A DNA stretch of 64,000 nucleotides from PALSA-243 sp963743705 (GTDB lineage Bacteria > Acidobacteriota > Terriglobia > Bryobacterales > Bryobacteraceae): positions 189,534 to 253,533 of the forward strand of contig CAVUQS010000022.1 in the NCBI GenBank assembly GCA_963743705.1, given 5' to 3'. A program made the position numbers and the translations under genes. The notes under the pieces were generated by a model. The model saw only the letters and a program-made list of their open reading frames with translations. It was not told the origin of the DNA and did no database searches. The number at the start of each line of letters is the position of its first letter. The first letter of the stretch is position 1. Of this stretch, positions 8,702-18,273 are shown one piece after another.

Positions 8702-10807
8702 TTACGGCTTAACCTGCTTGAGCTTTTCGCGCTGTTCTTTCAGAACGGCTTTGCGGCTCAGCTTGATTTTGTTGCCTTCGAGCGCCAGAACCTTTACCAG
8801 GATCTGATCGCCTTCCTTCAGCTCATCGCGTACTTCCTTGATGCGATTTTCGGCGATTTCGCTGATGTGCAACAGGCCATCGGTGCCGGGGAAGATCTCG
8901 ACGAAAGCGCCGAAATCCACCAGCCGCACGACGGTGCCGAGATAGGTCTTGCCCACTTCGGCGGTGGCGGTGAGATCGGTGATGATCTGGATGGCTTTCT
9001 TGGCGGACGCCTCGTCCGCCGAAGCCACGTGCACGGTGCCATCGTCCTCGACGTCGATCTTGACGCCGGTCTGTTCGATGATGCCGCGGATGACTTTGCC
9101 GCCAGGTCCAATCACGTCGCGAATCTTATCGGTCGGGATGTGGAGCGTGTAGATGCGCGGCGCATATTGCGAGATGTTGGCGTTAGCGCCACCCTGCGCG
9201 GCGTACATCTTGTCGAGGATGAAGAGCCGCCCGCGGCGCGCCTGTTCGAGCGCTTCGGTCATGATCGCGGTGGTGATGTTCGGCACCTTGATATCCATTT
9301 GGAGACCGGTGATGCCGTCGCGCGTGCCGGCGACCTTGAAATCCATATCGCCGTAGTGGTCCTCAGCGCCCGCGATGTCAGTGAGAATGGCGTAATCCTT
9401 GCCCTCCGTCACCAAGCCCATCGCCACGCCGCCCACATGCGCGGCCAGGGGAGCGCCGGCGCTCATGAGAGCGAGCGAAGCGCCGCACACCGTCGCCATG
9501 GAGCTCGATCCGTTGGATTCCAGGATGTCGCTCACCACGCGCATGGTGTAGGGGAACTTGTCTTCCTTGGGAATCAGCGCCGTCAGCGCGCGTTCCGCCA
9601 GCGCGCCGTGTCCGATTTCGCGGCGGCCGGGACCGCGCATGAAACCGACTTCACCGACGCTGAACGGCGGGAAGTTGTAATGCAGCATGAAGCGCTTGGT
9701 GGCTTCGCCGGGCTCCAGCAGCTCGATCCGCTGTTCGTCGTCCTTGGTTCCGAGGGTGACCGTCACCAACGCCTGCGTTTCGCCGCGGGTAAACAGCGCC
9801 GAACCGTGGGTGCGCGGCAGAACATCGGTTTCGATGGTGATGGCGCGGATCTCGTCGAACGCGCGGCCATCGGGGCGGCGGCGGTGCTTGAGCATTTCGT
9901 CGCGGAAGATGCGTTCCTTGAGAGCGTCGAGGCACTTGGCGGCCTCGAGTCTCTGCTCCTCCGGCGTAGCCTCGATCACCTTCTTCTTGACGGCGGCAAC
10001 GCGCGCGTAGCTTTCCAGCTTCTCGTATTTCTTGGTATTCAATGCGTCGGTGAGATCGACGCGCGCCAACTTTTCGACGGCGGCGTAGACATCCGGATTG
10101 AGTACGGGCGGCGTGAATTCGCGCTTCTTCTTGCCCGTTAGTTCGACCAGCTTGCGAATCCCCGCGGCGATCTTCTTGCAGCAATCGTGTCCGAACTCGA
10201 TCGCGCCCAGCACTTCCTCTTCGGAAACCTGTTGCGCGCCGGCCTCGACCATCACGATGCCTTCTTCAGTGCCCGCCACAATGATGTTCAGCTTCGATTC
10301 GCGGCCTTCTGTGTAAGTCGCGTTGGCGATGTACTGGCCGTCCTTCATGCTGACGCGCACGCCGGCCAGCACATAGGGGAAGGGAATATCGGAAATCGCC
10401 AGCGCCGCCGCCGCGCCCGCGATGGCGAGCGAGTTGGGATCCTGTTCGGGATCGGCGGACATCACCATGGCGATGATCTGCGTCTCGTTGAGAAAACCTT
10501 CCGGAAACAACGGCCGGATGGGGCGATCGATCAGACGGCTGGTGAGAATTTCCTTTTCGGAGGGACGTCCCTCGCGCTTGATGAAGCCGCCGGGAATCTT
10601 ACCAGCAGAGTATGTGTACTCACGATAATCCACCGTGAGTGGGAAAAATCCGGCGTTCGGCTTGGGTTCTTCGGCCATGCAGGCCGTAACCATCACCACG
10701 GAATCGCCAGAACGAACGACAACGGCGCCGTTCGCCTGTTTGGCCATCTTGCCCGTTTCGAGGGTGAGAATCCGGCCGCCCAGATCGATTTCAACTTTGT
10801 GAACCAT
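8702..10807 (-). CDS. pnp: Polyribonucleotide nucleotidyltransferase (PNPase)
   Basis: The 701-residue protein is full length for PNPase, the phosphorolytic 3'-5' exoribonuclease of the degradosome. Two RNase PH-like halves are visible (first half with KREGRPSEKEILTSRLIDRP, second half with LPRTHGSALFTRGETQALVT and the FKVAGTRDGITGLQMDIK block), followed by a KH domain (TDKIRDVIGPGGKVIRGI) and a C-terminal S1 domain (GKTYLGTVVRLVDFGAFVEI). A GGAGG site lies about 13 bases before the start. It follows rpsO, the usual bacterial order, with a hairpin in the spacer. Confidence 0.97.
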   Translation of the reverse strand: MVHKVEIDLGGRILTLETGKMAKQANGAVVVRSGDSVVMVTACMAEEPKPNAGFFPLTVDYREYTYSAGKIPGGFIKREGRPSEKEILTSRLIDRPIRPLFPEGFLNETQIIAMVMSADPEQDPNSLAIAGAAAALAISDIPFPYVLAGVRVSMKDGQYIANATYTEGRESKLNIIVAGTEEGIVMVEAGAQQVSEEEVLGAIEFGHDCCKKIAAGIRKLVELTGKKKREFTPPVLNPDVYAAVEKLARVDLTDALNTKKYEKLESYARVAAVKKKVIEATPEEQRLEAAKCLDALKERIFRDEMLKHRRRPDGRAFDEIRAITIETDVLPRTHGSALFTRGETQALVTVTLGTKDDEQRIELLEPGEATKRFMLHYNFPPFSVGEVGFMRGPGRREIGHGALAERALTALIPKEDKFPYTMRVVSDILESNGSSSMATVCGASLALMSAGAPLAAHVGGVAMGLVTEGKDYAILTDIAGAEDHYGDMDFKVAGTRDGITGLQMDIKVPNITTAIMTEALEQARRGRLFILDKMYAAQGGANANISQYAPRIYTLHIPTDKIRDVIGPGGKVIRGIIEQTGVKIDVEDDGTVHVASADEASAKKAIQIITDLTATAEVGKTYLGTVVRLVDFGAFVEIFPGTDGLLHISEIAENRIKEVRDELKEGDQILVKVLALEGNKIKLSRKAVLKEQREKLKQVKP

Positions 10808-10830
10808 TCTTGTTTTAAAACCTCCAGCTC

Positions 10831-10851
10831 AGCCGGGAACCGGTCCCGGCT
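10831..10851 (-). promoter_or_regulatory. Hairpin in the rpsO-pnp spacer
   Basis: The segment AGCCGGGAaccggTCCCGGCT is a perfect 8-bp inverted repeat with a 5-base loop. It lies just upstream of the pnp ribosome-binding site. In E. coli a hairpin at the same place is the RNase III processing and PNPase autoregulation site; the same role here is inference from position. No U-run follows, so it is not an ordinary intrinsic terminator. Confidence 0.45.
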
Positions 10852-10945
10852 AAAGCGATTGAGAGTGGAGTTGACAGGTGTGCAATCCAACCACAACGAG
10901 GCAACGCGCCACGATGCGGCCGGACTGAAAGGGATATGTAATGAA

Positions 10946-11215
10946 CTAGCGTCGAATGCCCAGCCGCTGCAAAACGGCCTTGTAGCGTTCTGGATCGGTA
11001 TCGCGAAGGTAGGTCAGAAGGTGCCGCCGTTTCGCCACCAAAGTGAGGAGACCCTTGCGGGACCCATGATCCTTGGTGTGCGTTTTGAAATGCTCCGTCA
11101 GCTCCAAGATCCGCGCGCTGAGCAGCGCAATCTGTGCTTCCGACGACCCAGTGTCTGATTTATGGCGCTGATTCCCGGAAAGAATCTGCCGCTTTGCTTC
11201 AACCGCCAGTGCCAT
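10946..11215 (-). CDS. rpsO: 30S ribosomal protein S15
   Basis: The 89-residue protein has the normal length of S15 and its characteristic blocks (SDTGSSEAQIALLSARILEL, followed by HTKDHGSRKGLL and the KRRHLLTYLRDTDPERY helix). S15 binds the central domain of 16S rRNA early in small-subunit assembly. An AAGGAG site lies 13 bases before ATG 11215. It is followed by pnp in the same direction. Confidence 0.97.
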   Translation of the reverse strand: MALAVEAKRQILSGNQRHKSDTGSSEAQIALLSARILELTEHFKTHTKDHGSRKGLLTLVAKRRHLLTYLRDTDPERYKAVLQRLGIRR

Positions 11216-11264
11216 TCTAGGGGTAATGCTCCTTGTCTTCTCTTTTCTCTTTTGTTACCCAAAC

Positions 11265-11270
11265 ATCATA
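11265..11270 (-). promoter_or_regulatory. Possible -10 box of the rpsO-pnp operon
   Basis: Reading the minus strand, TATGAT occurs about 50 bases upstream of the rpsO start in an A/T-rich spacer with the motif GTGATATGATG. I could not see a convincing -35 element at 17 bases. The call rests on position and hexamer only. Confidence 0.3.
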
Positions 11271-11336
11271 TCACATAGGGGCGTGGAGCCGAGGATTGAC
11301 GTAAAGGTTGAGCCGGGGACCGGGAACTCCGCGCCG

Positions 11337-11804
11337 TTAGTCGATTTCGAAACAAAAGGCCTGGCTGGAGCCATCCGCTGCCAACATATACTGGCCGTTT
11401 TCGAGTGAATCGTAGACTTCCAGCCGGAAAAGGCCGTCCGACACGCGCGTCACGATTACGCGGATCGGGTCGGCACTCTTCTTCCCAGAGGCGGTGATTT
11501 CGCGATGACCATCCTTAACGTTGAGGCGGAACATCAAGAGCTTCAGCGGGTCCAACTTCTCCGTCTTTAGCAACAGAACGGGCAGGCCGAGCGGCGTCTT
11601 GGCGGACGAAGCTTCGCCCGCGATGGTGAAGAGCGAATCGGTCTTGTCCTTCTGTTCTTTGACCTCGACCAACTCGGTAGCCACAAGATTGCTGGCGTGC
11701 TTGAGATAGGGAAGGTCGGGTTGGGACGGGACTGCCCCAGCGTATTTTGGCGCCTGGGCGGCGGCCAAAGCAAACGCAAAAACCGGCAGGATGCGGCAAA
11801 TCAC
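11337..11804 (-). CDS. Secreted protein of unknown function
   Basis: The 155-residue product begins with MICRILPVFAFALAAAQA, a short signal peptide. The mature region is mainly predicted beta (LPVLLLKTEKLDPLKLLMFR, PIRVIVTRVSDGLFRLEVYD) and ends with a Cys-containing strand. I do not recognise the family. Its start overlaps the rsmD stop by 4 bases (ATGA), so it is the third gene of a recG-rsmD operon. Its function is unknown, and its linkage to the other two is by transcription only. Confidence 0.65.
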   Translation of the reverse strand: MICRILPVFAFALAAAQAPKYAGAVPSQPDLPYLKHASNLVATELVEVKEQKDKTDSLFTIAGEASSAKTPLGLPVLLLKTEKLDPLKLLMFRLNVKDGHREITASGKKSADPIRVIVTRVSDGLFRLEVYDSLENGQYMLAADGSSQAFCFEID

Positions 11805-12334
11805 GCGGGATCCTCCCCGTAAAAACTTAGCGCGTTATCCCCCTGCCGCACAAGGCGGGTGCGGCGCAGGCGGCCGTAAACGTCTTCGAGCGCGAGCCGC
11901 ACCGAATGCTGCACGATGGTCAAGGGCGGCGGCGCCTCCCCCAAGACACCGAGCGCGGCAGCGTATTCGCGCTCAAGCGCGTAAGGCGGATCGAGAAACA
12001 CGATGCCGGCCGCGTAACGCTTCAGGCTCAGAAGCGCGGGTCCCGGAACGACCGTGACGCGCGATTCCAGAGCGAGCGAGCTTAGATTTTCACGAATGGC
12101 ATCGAGGGCGGCGCGGTTGCGCTCGAGCAAGTACGCGTGCGAAGCGCCTCGGCTGAGCGCTTCGATGCCGACGGCGCCCGTTCCGGCGTAGGCATCAACA
12201 AAAACGGCGCCTTCGATACGCGGCCCAAGGATGTCGAACAGAGTTTCGCGCAGGCGGTCTGGCGTAGGACGGGTCGCCGTTCCCGGAATGCTCTTCAAAC
12301 GGCGCGAGCGGAACTTACCGGCAATCACTCGCAT
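11801..12334 (-). CDS. rsmD: 16S rRNA (guanine-966-N2)-methyltransferase RsmD
   Basis: The 177-residue protein has the RsmD N-terminus MRVIAGKFRSRRL, the TRPTPDRLRETLFDIL block, the SAM-binding motif DAYAGTGAVGIEALSRGA near residues 45-60 and the catalytic DPPY motif (VFLDPPYALE). It methylates G966 of 16S rRNA in the small subunit. The start and the recG stop share one base at 12334, indicating translational coupling with recG. Confidence 0.93.
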   Translation of the reverse strand: MRVIAGKFRSRRLKSIPGTATRPTPDRLRETLFDILGPRIEGAVFVDAYAGTGAVGIEALSRGASHAYLLERNRAALDAIRENLSSLALESRVTVVPGPALLSLKRYAAGIVFLDPPYALEREYAAALGVLGEAPPPLTIVQHSVRLALEDVYGRLRRTRLVRQGDNALSFYGEDPA

Positions 12335-14433
12335 CAGCCCACCGTCACTAATCCGTATTGCCGCTGCCAGTGATCGCGAATGTAAGCCACCGCGGCGCGC
12401 AGGTCTTCCTCGGATGGCGGCTTGGCGATGAAATCGACGGCCTCGCGGCGCGCAATTTCGAGAATTTCGGTGTCGCGCAGGATGTTAGCCACGCGCAGCG
12501 AAGGGATGCCGGATTGTTTGGTGCCGAAGAATTCGCCGGGGCCGCGAAGTTTGAGATCCATTTCGGAAATGTGAAAGCCGTCCGTGGATTCGACCAGGGT
12601 GCGAATGCGCTCGCGAGCGGCATCGTTCATCTTTTCAGTGACCAGCACGCAATAGCTTTGGGCGGCTCCGCGGCCGACGCGTCCACGCAACTGATGGAGC
12701 TGCGCTAAACCGAAACGCTCGGCATGCTCGACCACCATGATGCTGGCGTTGGGCACATCCACACCGACTTCGATCACCGTAGTCGACACCAGAATCTGAA
12801 TGCGGCCCTCTTTGAAGCGCTGCATCACGGCTTCTTTTTCATCGGCGCCGAGGCGCCCATGCATTAGCCCTACGCTCAAAGTGGGGAAAACTTCGCGCGA
12901 GAGGTGCTCATAGCCCTGCTGCGCCGCTTTCATGGCCTGGGTTTCGGATTCCTCGATCACGGGATAGACCACGTAAGCCTGACGGCCCTCGTCGACTTGC
13001 TTCTTCACGAAGCTATAGATCTGCTCGATGCGATCGGCGGTGGCATGTTTGGTGACGATGGGCTTGCGGCCGGGCGGAAGCTGATCGATGACGGAAACGT
13101 CGAGATCGCCATAGACGGTCATGGCGAGGGTGCGCGGGATGGGCGTGGCGGTCATTACCAAAACGTCGGGATGGACGCCTTTTTGAACCAAACCGAGACG
13201 CTGCATGACGCCGAACCGATGCTGCTCATCGACAATGGCTAGGCCGAGCTTATGGAATTCGACGTCTTTTTCGAGCAACGCGTGGGTTCCGACGGCAACG
13301 TGCGCGAGGCCTTCGGCGACGAGCTTTTTGAGCTGCGATTTTTCGCGGCTGCTGGAGGAACCGGTAATCAGAACCGTGACGTAGCCGATTCTGGAAAGAA
13401 TCTGGCGGAAATAAATACCGTGCTGGGCGGCGAGGATCTCCGTCGGCGCGAGCACCGCGACTTGATAACCGTTTTCCACCGCGATGACCGCCGCTTCGGC
13501 GGCGACGATGGTCTTGCCGCTGCCGACATCGCCCTGCAAGAGGCGATTCATGGGGCGCGGCTGCTTCATATCGTCGGCGATTTCCTGAATCACGCGCTTC
13601 TGGGCGTCGGTGGGCTTGAACGGCAGCATCGTTTTGATCTGCTCGCGCACGCGCGGCGTGATTTCGAAGCCGATTCCGGGCAAGGTTTTCGCTTTGCTGC
13701 GCTTAAGGGCGATGCCGCACTCCAACCAGAAGAATTCCTCGAAAATGAGGCGGAATTGAGCGGGCGAACGGAACGCGTTGAGCAGACGGAGGTCGGCATC
13801 GGGCGGGGGAAAATGGATTTCGCGCAAGGCGGTCCAGCGATCGGGCATCTTGAGGCGGCGGATGAGGAATTCGGGCAAGCAATCCCGCACCGGGCTCAGT
13901 TGGGCGAAGATGCGGTGCGTGAGGGTTCGTAGAACGCGGGTGGTGAGTTTGGCGACCGCTTCGTAGATTGGCACAACGCGACCGACGTGCAGCGCGGCTT
14001 CGGCATCCTCATCGTCATCGGAAAGGATTTCGAATTCGGGGTGCAACATCTGCAATTCGCCGGAATAATTGTCGAATTCCACCTTGCCAAACAGAGCGAC
14101 CTTGGCGCCTTCGCCCAGAACGTTGGCGAGATAACCGCCATGGAACCACTTGCCGACCAGGACGGAGCGCGAGGAATCGCTGAAGCGCGCTTCGAACATG
14201 CCCAGGTTGCGGCGCTTGAAACCCGAGAGCTTGGCCGAACGAACTTCAGCGATGACGGTGGCCATTTCGCCGGGCGCGAGTTGGCCAATAGTCTTCATGT
14301 TGCTTCGGTCTTCGTAGCGGAAAGGCACGTAGCCAAGGAGATCCTGAACGGTAACCAGACCTTTTACTTCGAGCATGGCGGCGCGTGCGGGGCCAATGCC
14401 CTTGACGTAGGTGAGGGGAGTCTGAAGGTCCAT
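12334..14433 (-). CDS. recG: ATP-dependent DNA helicase RecG
   Basis: The 699-residue protein matches RecG in length and order: an N-terminal wedge/OB domain (VTVQDLLGYVPFRYEDRS), Walker A GDVGSGKT, the DEQH Walker B (IVDEQHRFGV), motif III TATPIPRT and the helicase C-terminal domain ending in HQLRGRVGRG with the RecG-specific GPGEFFGTKQSG. It remodels stalled replication forks and Holliday junctions. It heads a recG-rsmD-secreted protein unit on the minus strand. Confidence 0.97.
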   Translation of the reverse strand: MDLQTPLTYVKGIGPARAAMLEVKGLVTVQDLLGYVPFRYEDRSNMKTIGQLAPGEMATVIAEVRSAKLSGFKRRNLGMFEARFSDSSRSVLVGKWFHGGYLANVLGEGAKVALFGKVEFDNYSGELQMLHPEFEILSDDDEDAEAALHVGRVVPIYEAVAKLTTRVLRTLTHRIFAQLSPVRDCLPEFLIRRLKMPDRWTALREIHFPPPDADLRLLNAFRSPAQFRLIFEEFFWLECGIALKRSKAKTLPGIGFEITPRVREQIKTMLPFKPTDAQKRVIQEIADDMKQPRPMNRLLQGDVGSGKTIVAAEAAVIAVENGYQVAVLAPTEILAAQHGIYFRQILSRIGYVTVLITGSSSSREKSQLKKLVAEGLAHVAVGTHALLEKDVEFHKLGLAIVDEQHRFGVMQRLGLVQKGVHPDVLVMTATPIPRTLAMTVYGDLDVSVIDQLPPGRKPIVTKHATADRIEQIYSFVKKQVDEGRQAYVVYPVIEESETQAMKAAQQGYEHLSREVFPTLSVGLMHGRLGADEKEAVMQRFKEGRIQILVSTTVIEVGVDVPNASIMVVEHAERFGLAQLHQLRGRVGRGAAQSYCVLVTEKMNDAARERIRTLVESTDGFHISEMDLKLRGPGEFFGTKQSGIPSLRVANILRDTEILEIARREAVDFIAKPPSEEDLRAAVAYIRDHWQRQYGLVTVG

Positions 14434-14470
14434 GCCGCTGGACTCAATCTTAACCGCCGTACGGCGGATC

Positions 14471-15214
14471 TCAGGAGTTGAGTTTCTTTGTAATTCCGGC
14501 GAGCATTTTGCGCGGGGCGAAACGCGTGCCCCAGATCATCCAACGGTTCTTGGCGCCGGTGATGACCTCGGGCTTGCCGGCCATCATGGCGTCGAAACCT
14601 TCGCGCGCAACGTCGGCGGCGCTCATGGCGGCCTTGCGGAAAAGTTCGGTGCCGGCATTGCCTGCGCGCTCGCCGAAGTTGGTGGCTGTCGGTCCGGGAC
14701 AGAGCGCGGTTGCGGTGACGCCGGTTCCTTCGAGCTCGGCGGCAATCGCCAAGGTGAACGAGAACACCATCGCCTTGCTGGCGTAATACATCGCCATGTA
14801 CGGGCCGGGGACGAAGGCAGCCGTGGACGCGACATTCAAGATGCGGCCCGAGCGGCGCGCGATCATGGACGGCAGATAGAGTTTGGTGAGATGGGCGAGC
14901 GCGGTGATGTTGACCTGAATCATCTGCAACTCGGTTTCCCAATCAGTCCCGGAATAGGGTCCACGGAGCCCGAAGCCGGCGTTGTTGATTAGGAGGTCGA
15001 CGGGGCCCGTGGCATCGAAAATGGCGCGCGGGGAAGCGGGGTCGCTGAGATCCGCAGTGAGCCAAAGAACCTTGACGTTGTGTGCGCTCAAATCCAATTG
15101 AGCCTGATGGCGGGCGACCAGGAATACGTCATAGCCGGCGGCGGCGCAAAGCTTGGCAAGTTCGGCGCCGATTCCGCTGGACGCGCCGGTAATCAGCGCC
15201 GCGCCTTTGGCCAC
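14471..15214 (-). CDS. Short-chain dehydrogenase/reductase
   Basis: The 247-residue protein is a classical SDR: TGASSGIG near residue 9-16 binds the dinucleotide, NNAG is present (INNAGFG), and the catalytic Ser (NVASTAAF) and YxxxK (YYASK) are in place. The C-terminal tail (KNRWMIWGTRFAPRKMLAGI) resembles membrane-associated SDRs of the DltE/YqjQ type. The substrate is not predictable. It follows the small coiled-coil gene at 15216 with one base between them. Confidence 0.85.
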   Translation of the reverse strand: MAKGAALITGASSGIGAELAKLCAAAGYDVFLVARHQAQLDLSAHNVKVLWLTADLSDPASPRAIFDATGPVDLLINNAGFGLRGPYSGTDWETELQMIQVNITALAHLTKLYLPSMIARRSGRILNVASTAAFVPGPYMAMYYASKAMVFSFTLAIAAELEGTGVTATALCPGPTATNFGERAGNAGTELFRKAAMSAADVAREGFDAMMAGKPEVITGAKNRWMIWGTRFAPRKMLAGITKKLNS

Positions 15215-15215
15215 G

Positions 15216-15464
15216 CTATTCCTTCTTCTTGAGCTGGGCGTCGTTTTCCTGGATGAACTGCCGGATCTGATCGCCCATTCCGAGCAACTTCTCCCATTGC
15301 TCGCGATATAGGGTCACGGGAAAGCGGCCCAATCCATATACGGAGAGCGCGCCCTTTTCACTCACTTTGAGAGACATCTGGCCGCGCGTGACGGGCTTCT
15401 TCAGGTTCTCGTTTTCCGCCCGCAGGCGCTCGATTTCAGCTTGTAGCTCTTCAGGTGATGCCAT
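15216..15464 (-). CDS. Small protein with N-terminal coiled coil
   Basis: This 82-residue protein starts with a Glu-rich heptad segment (ELQAEIERLRAENENLKK) that should form a short coiled coil. A beta-type middle (SLKVSEKGALSVYGLGRFPV) follows, then a helical C-terminus ending KKKE. The middle and the length resemble small proteins seen next to SDR or housekeeping genes in related bacteria, but I cannot assign a function. It is tightly coupled to the SDR downstream, with one base between them. Confidence 0.6.
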   Translation of the reverse strand: MASPEELQAEIERLRAENENLKKPVTRGQMSLKVSEKGALSVYGLGRFPVTLYREQWEKLLGMGDQIRQFIQENDAQLKKKE

Positions 15465-15538
15465 GATTGTTCAGATTCAGTCATACCACATGGCGTGTCT
15501 TCCGTCTGTATGCGGCGGGTGGGTGAGAGAGCGCCCTC

Positions 15539-16123
15539 TCAGATTTTGGCTAACACGGCGCCGAAGTGGTATTCAGCCAGATCGATCCAACAGTTGTTGA
15601 GCGTATTCTGCACAAAAACCGCATCATCGGCGCGGAAGGCGCGAGGCCCGGAATATTCCTGCCAACGGCGGCGGGCTTCGGCGTATCCGGCGGCGACGGA
15701 ATCCACCGGCATTTCCTGCGCCAGGGTGATGTGGGGGTGATAGGCAAAAGGCTCATCGAACTCGAGAGCCCCCCGGTTCATAGCGCGGTGCATGTTCACC
15801 AGTTCGGCTGCGCCTTTGCCAACTTCGACGTAGACCACGTTGGTGGCAGGGAAAATGCTGATGTCGGTGAGCTCGACGTCGAAGGGCGGCCACCCCTCGA
15901 TGAGCGAGCGGGCTTGATTAGAAGCTTCCGTCCAGTCGCCGGCGAGAACGCGCGGCGGCAGCACGCTGACGTGCGCGTGCGGATTGTATGAGGGGACCAG
16001 CTCGCGACGAAGATCGTCGAGGAAAAGCCCCAGCGGCCCGGCGATGTAGATCACGAGAGCGAATACATTCAGCCGTTCCTCCGCCGGGACGCGGCTATGC
16101 GCCGCATTCGGATCGGAACCCAT
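15539..16123 (-). CDS. 2H phosphoesterase / 2'-5' RNA ligase-like protein
   Basis: The protein is about 194 residues from the ATG at 16123, which has AGGGGG just upstream. The frame stays open to 16633 only because it runs antisense to the peptidase gene; that extension is Arg/His-rich and not protein-like. Two H-x-(S/T) motifs define the 2H fold: HVSVLPPR in the first half and HITLAQ in the second. Relatives hydrolyse 2',3'-cyclic phosphates or cyclic ADP-ribose derivatives; the actual substrate is unknown. It is divergent from the M3 peptidase. Confidence 0.75.
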   Translation of the reverse strand: MGSDPNAAHSRVPAEERLNVFALVIYIAGPLGLFLDDLRRELVPSYNPHAHVSVLPPRVLAGDWTEASNQARSLIEGWPPFDVELTDISIFPATNVVYVEVGKGAAELVNMHRAMNRGALEFDEPFAYHPHITLAQEMPVDSVAAGYAEARRRWQEYSGPRAFRADDAVFVQNTLNNCWIDLAEYHFGAVLAKI

Positions 16124-16201
16124 TCCCCCTATGGTAATCGTTCTCGCGCCCGGAATTGTAACGCGGGCCGCTGGGAGGAATCCCGATGTTAGGCTCAAAA
16201 T

Positions 16202-18244
16202 ATGGCCATCGAAGAACAGAACCCGCTCCTGACGCCGCGTTTCCGTATTCCGTTCGACAAAATTCGCGCCGAACAAGTAGAGCCCGCAGCCAAAGAATTG
16301 CTGCGTCAAGCGCGGGAAGGGCTGGAAAAAATCGCCTCCGCGCCGGAACCGCGTACCTATGAGAACACGCTGCATGCGCTGGACGAATTGACCGAGCCGC
16401 TCGATTACGCGATGGGCGTGGTGCGGCATTTGGAATCGGTGGCGACGTATCCGGAACTGCGCGCAGCGTTCAACGGGGCGCAGCCGGACGTGAGCGCGTT
16501 CTATTCCGGAATTCCGCTGAACGAGGGCATGTGGAACGGGCTGAAGAAATTCTCGGCGACGACGGAAGGCGGTGCGCTTAGGGGACCGCGGCAACGCTTC
16601 CTCAAGAAAACGATGGACGCATTCCGGCGGCACGGCGCGGAGTTGGACGCCGCCGGCAAGAAGCGGTTGGAAGAGCTCGACGTGGAGTTGACCAAGCTCA
16701 CCACGAAATTTGCCGAGAACGTTCTGGATTCGACAAACCGGTTCGAACTGGTCATCGAGGACGAAGCACGCTTGGCGGGGCTGCCGCCTTCGGCGCGCGA
16801 ATCATCGCACGCCAGCGCCAAACGCAAGGGACGCGAGGGCTGGCGATTTACACTGCAGGGGCCCGATTACACAGCGGTGATGACGTACCTCGACGATGCG
16901 GCGACGCGGCGGCAAGTCTACGAGGCTTACAGCGTGCGTGCGACCGAGGCGGACCACGATAACCGCCCCATCATCGCGCGCATCCTGGAGTTGCGGCGGG
17001 AAAAGGCGCGGCTGCTGGGGTTTGCGAATTTCGCCGACCTGGTTTTAGAAGATCGCATGGCGCATACGGGCGCCCGCGCGCTGGGTTTTCTCGAAGACTT
17101 GAAGGGCAAAACCGAGCGGCGGTTCCAAGAAGAGAACCGCGAATTGCTGGAATTCCGGCGCTCGACGGAAGGCGCGAATGCGCCGGAACTAGCGCCATGG
17201 GACGTCGCCTACTATGCGGAGAAGCAGCGTGCTGCGTTGTACGCGTTTGACGAAGAAGAGCTCCGGCCGTATTTTCCGTTGGAGCGGGTCGTGGAGGGGC
17301 TTTGGAATCTGGTGCACCGGCTCTACGGCATCCGCGTGACGGAAGAGGCGAACGTGCCGGTCTGGGATGAGCACGTAAAGTTTTACAACATCCACGACGA
17401 AGACGGCGCGTTTCTCGGCGGGTTCTACGCGGATTGGTATCCGCGCGAGAACAAGCGAGGCGGAGCATGGATGGATGGACTGCTGACGGGCGGTCCGGGT
17501 CCGGATGGGTTCAAGCCGCACCTCGGACTGATCTGCGGCAACCTGACGCCTCCGGTGAACGGCAAGCCGGCGTTGCTAACGCATCGCGAGGTCGAAACAA
17601 TTTTCCATGAGTTCGGGCATCTGCTGCATCATCTGCTGAGCCGCGTAGAGATCCGCTCGATGGCGGGGACGAGCGTGGCGTGGGATTTCGTCGAGCTGCC
17701 TTCGCAGATCATGGAAAACTGGTGCTGGGAACGCGAAGCTCTGGATTTGTTCGCACGGCATTGGCAGACGGGCGAACCCGTGCCCGAGGATCTCTTCCAG
17801 AAGATGAAGCGCGCACGCACGTTCCGCGCGGCGAATATGCAGATGAGGCAGCTCGGCTTCGGATTTATCGATCTGCTGCTGCACATCCGCTATACGCCGG
17901 AACGCGATGGCGATCCGCTGGCCTATTCGCGGAAGCTGCTGCAGGATTTCAGCCCGGCGCCGCTGCCGGAACAGCACGCGATGATCGCGGGCTTCACACA
18001 CCTGTTTGCAAGCCCTGTCGGTTATGGCGCTGGTTACTACTCGTATAAGTGGGCGGAAGTGCTGGACGCGGACGCGTTCACCAGATTCCGCGACAACGGG
18101 ATCTTTAGCCGAGAGGTCGGCGGAGATTTTCGAAAGCACATTCTTTCAAAGGGCGATAGCGAGGATCCGGCTGAGCTGTACAAGAGGTTTATGGGGCGCG
18201 ATCCTGATCCGGGGGCGTTGTTGCAGAGGTCGGGGCTAGCCTAG
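16202..18244 (+). CDS. M3-family oligopeptidase (oligopeptidase A / Dcp-like)
   Basis: The 680-residue protein has the zinc motif HEFGH (TIFHEFGHLLHHLLS, near residue 468) with the third-ligand Glu about 26 residues on in SQIMENW, as in thimet-type peptidases. The C-terminal block YYSYKWAEVLDADAF is also typical of the oligopeptidase A/dipeptidyl carboxypeptidase branch, and the length fits. There is no signal peptide, so a cytoplasmic role in degrading short peptides is likely. I cannot separate prlC from dcp function by eye. Confidence 0.92.
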   Translation: MAIEEQNPLLTPRFRIPFDKIRAEQVEPAAKELLRQAREGLEKIASAPEPRTYENTLHALDELTEPLDYAMGVVRHLESVATYPELRAAFNGAQPDVSAFYSGIPLNEGMWNGLKKFSATTEGGALRGPRQRFLKKTMDAFRRHGAELDAAGKKRLEELDVELTKLTTKFAENVLDSTNRFELVIEDEARLAGLPPSARESSHASAKRKGREGWRFTLQGPDYTAVMTYLDDAATRRQVYEAYSVRATEADHDNRPIIARILELRREKARLLGFANFADLVLEDRMAHTGARALGFLEDLKGKTERRFQEENRELLEFRRSTEGANAPELAPWDVAYYAEKQRAALYAFDEEELRPYFPLERVVEGLWNLVHRLYGIRVTEEANVPVWDEHVKFYNIHDEDGAFLGGFYADWYPRENKRGGAWMDGLLTGGPGPDGFKPHLGLICGNLTPPVNGKPALLTHREVETIFHEFGHLLHHLLSRVEIRSMAGTSVAWDFVELPSQIMENWCWEREALDLFARHWQTGEPVPEDLFQKMKRARTFRAANMQMRQLGFGFIDLLLHIRYTPERDGDPLAYSRKLLQDFSPAPLPEQHAMIAGFTHLFASPVGYGAGYYSYKWAEVLDADAFTRFRDNGIFSREVGGDFRKHILSKGDSEDPAELYKRFMGRDPDPGALLQRSGLA

Positions 18245-18273
18245 GGCTTCACAAATCGGGAGACAATAGGAAA

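Noticed and set aside
16124..16633. Extended N-terminus of the 2H phosphoesterase frame
   Set aside because: It is antisense to the M3 peptidase and not protein-like; AGGGGG and the fold start fit ATG 16123.
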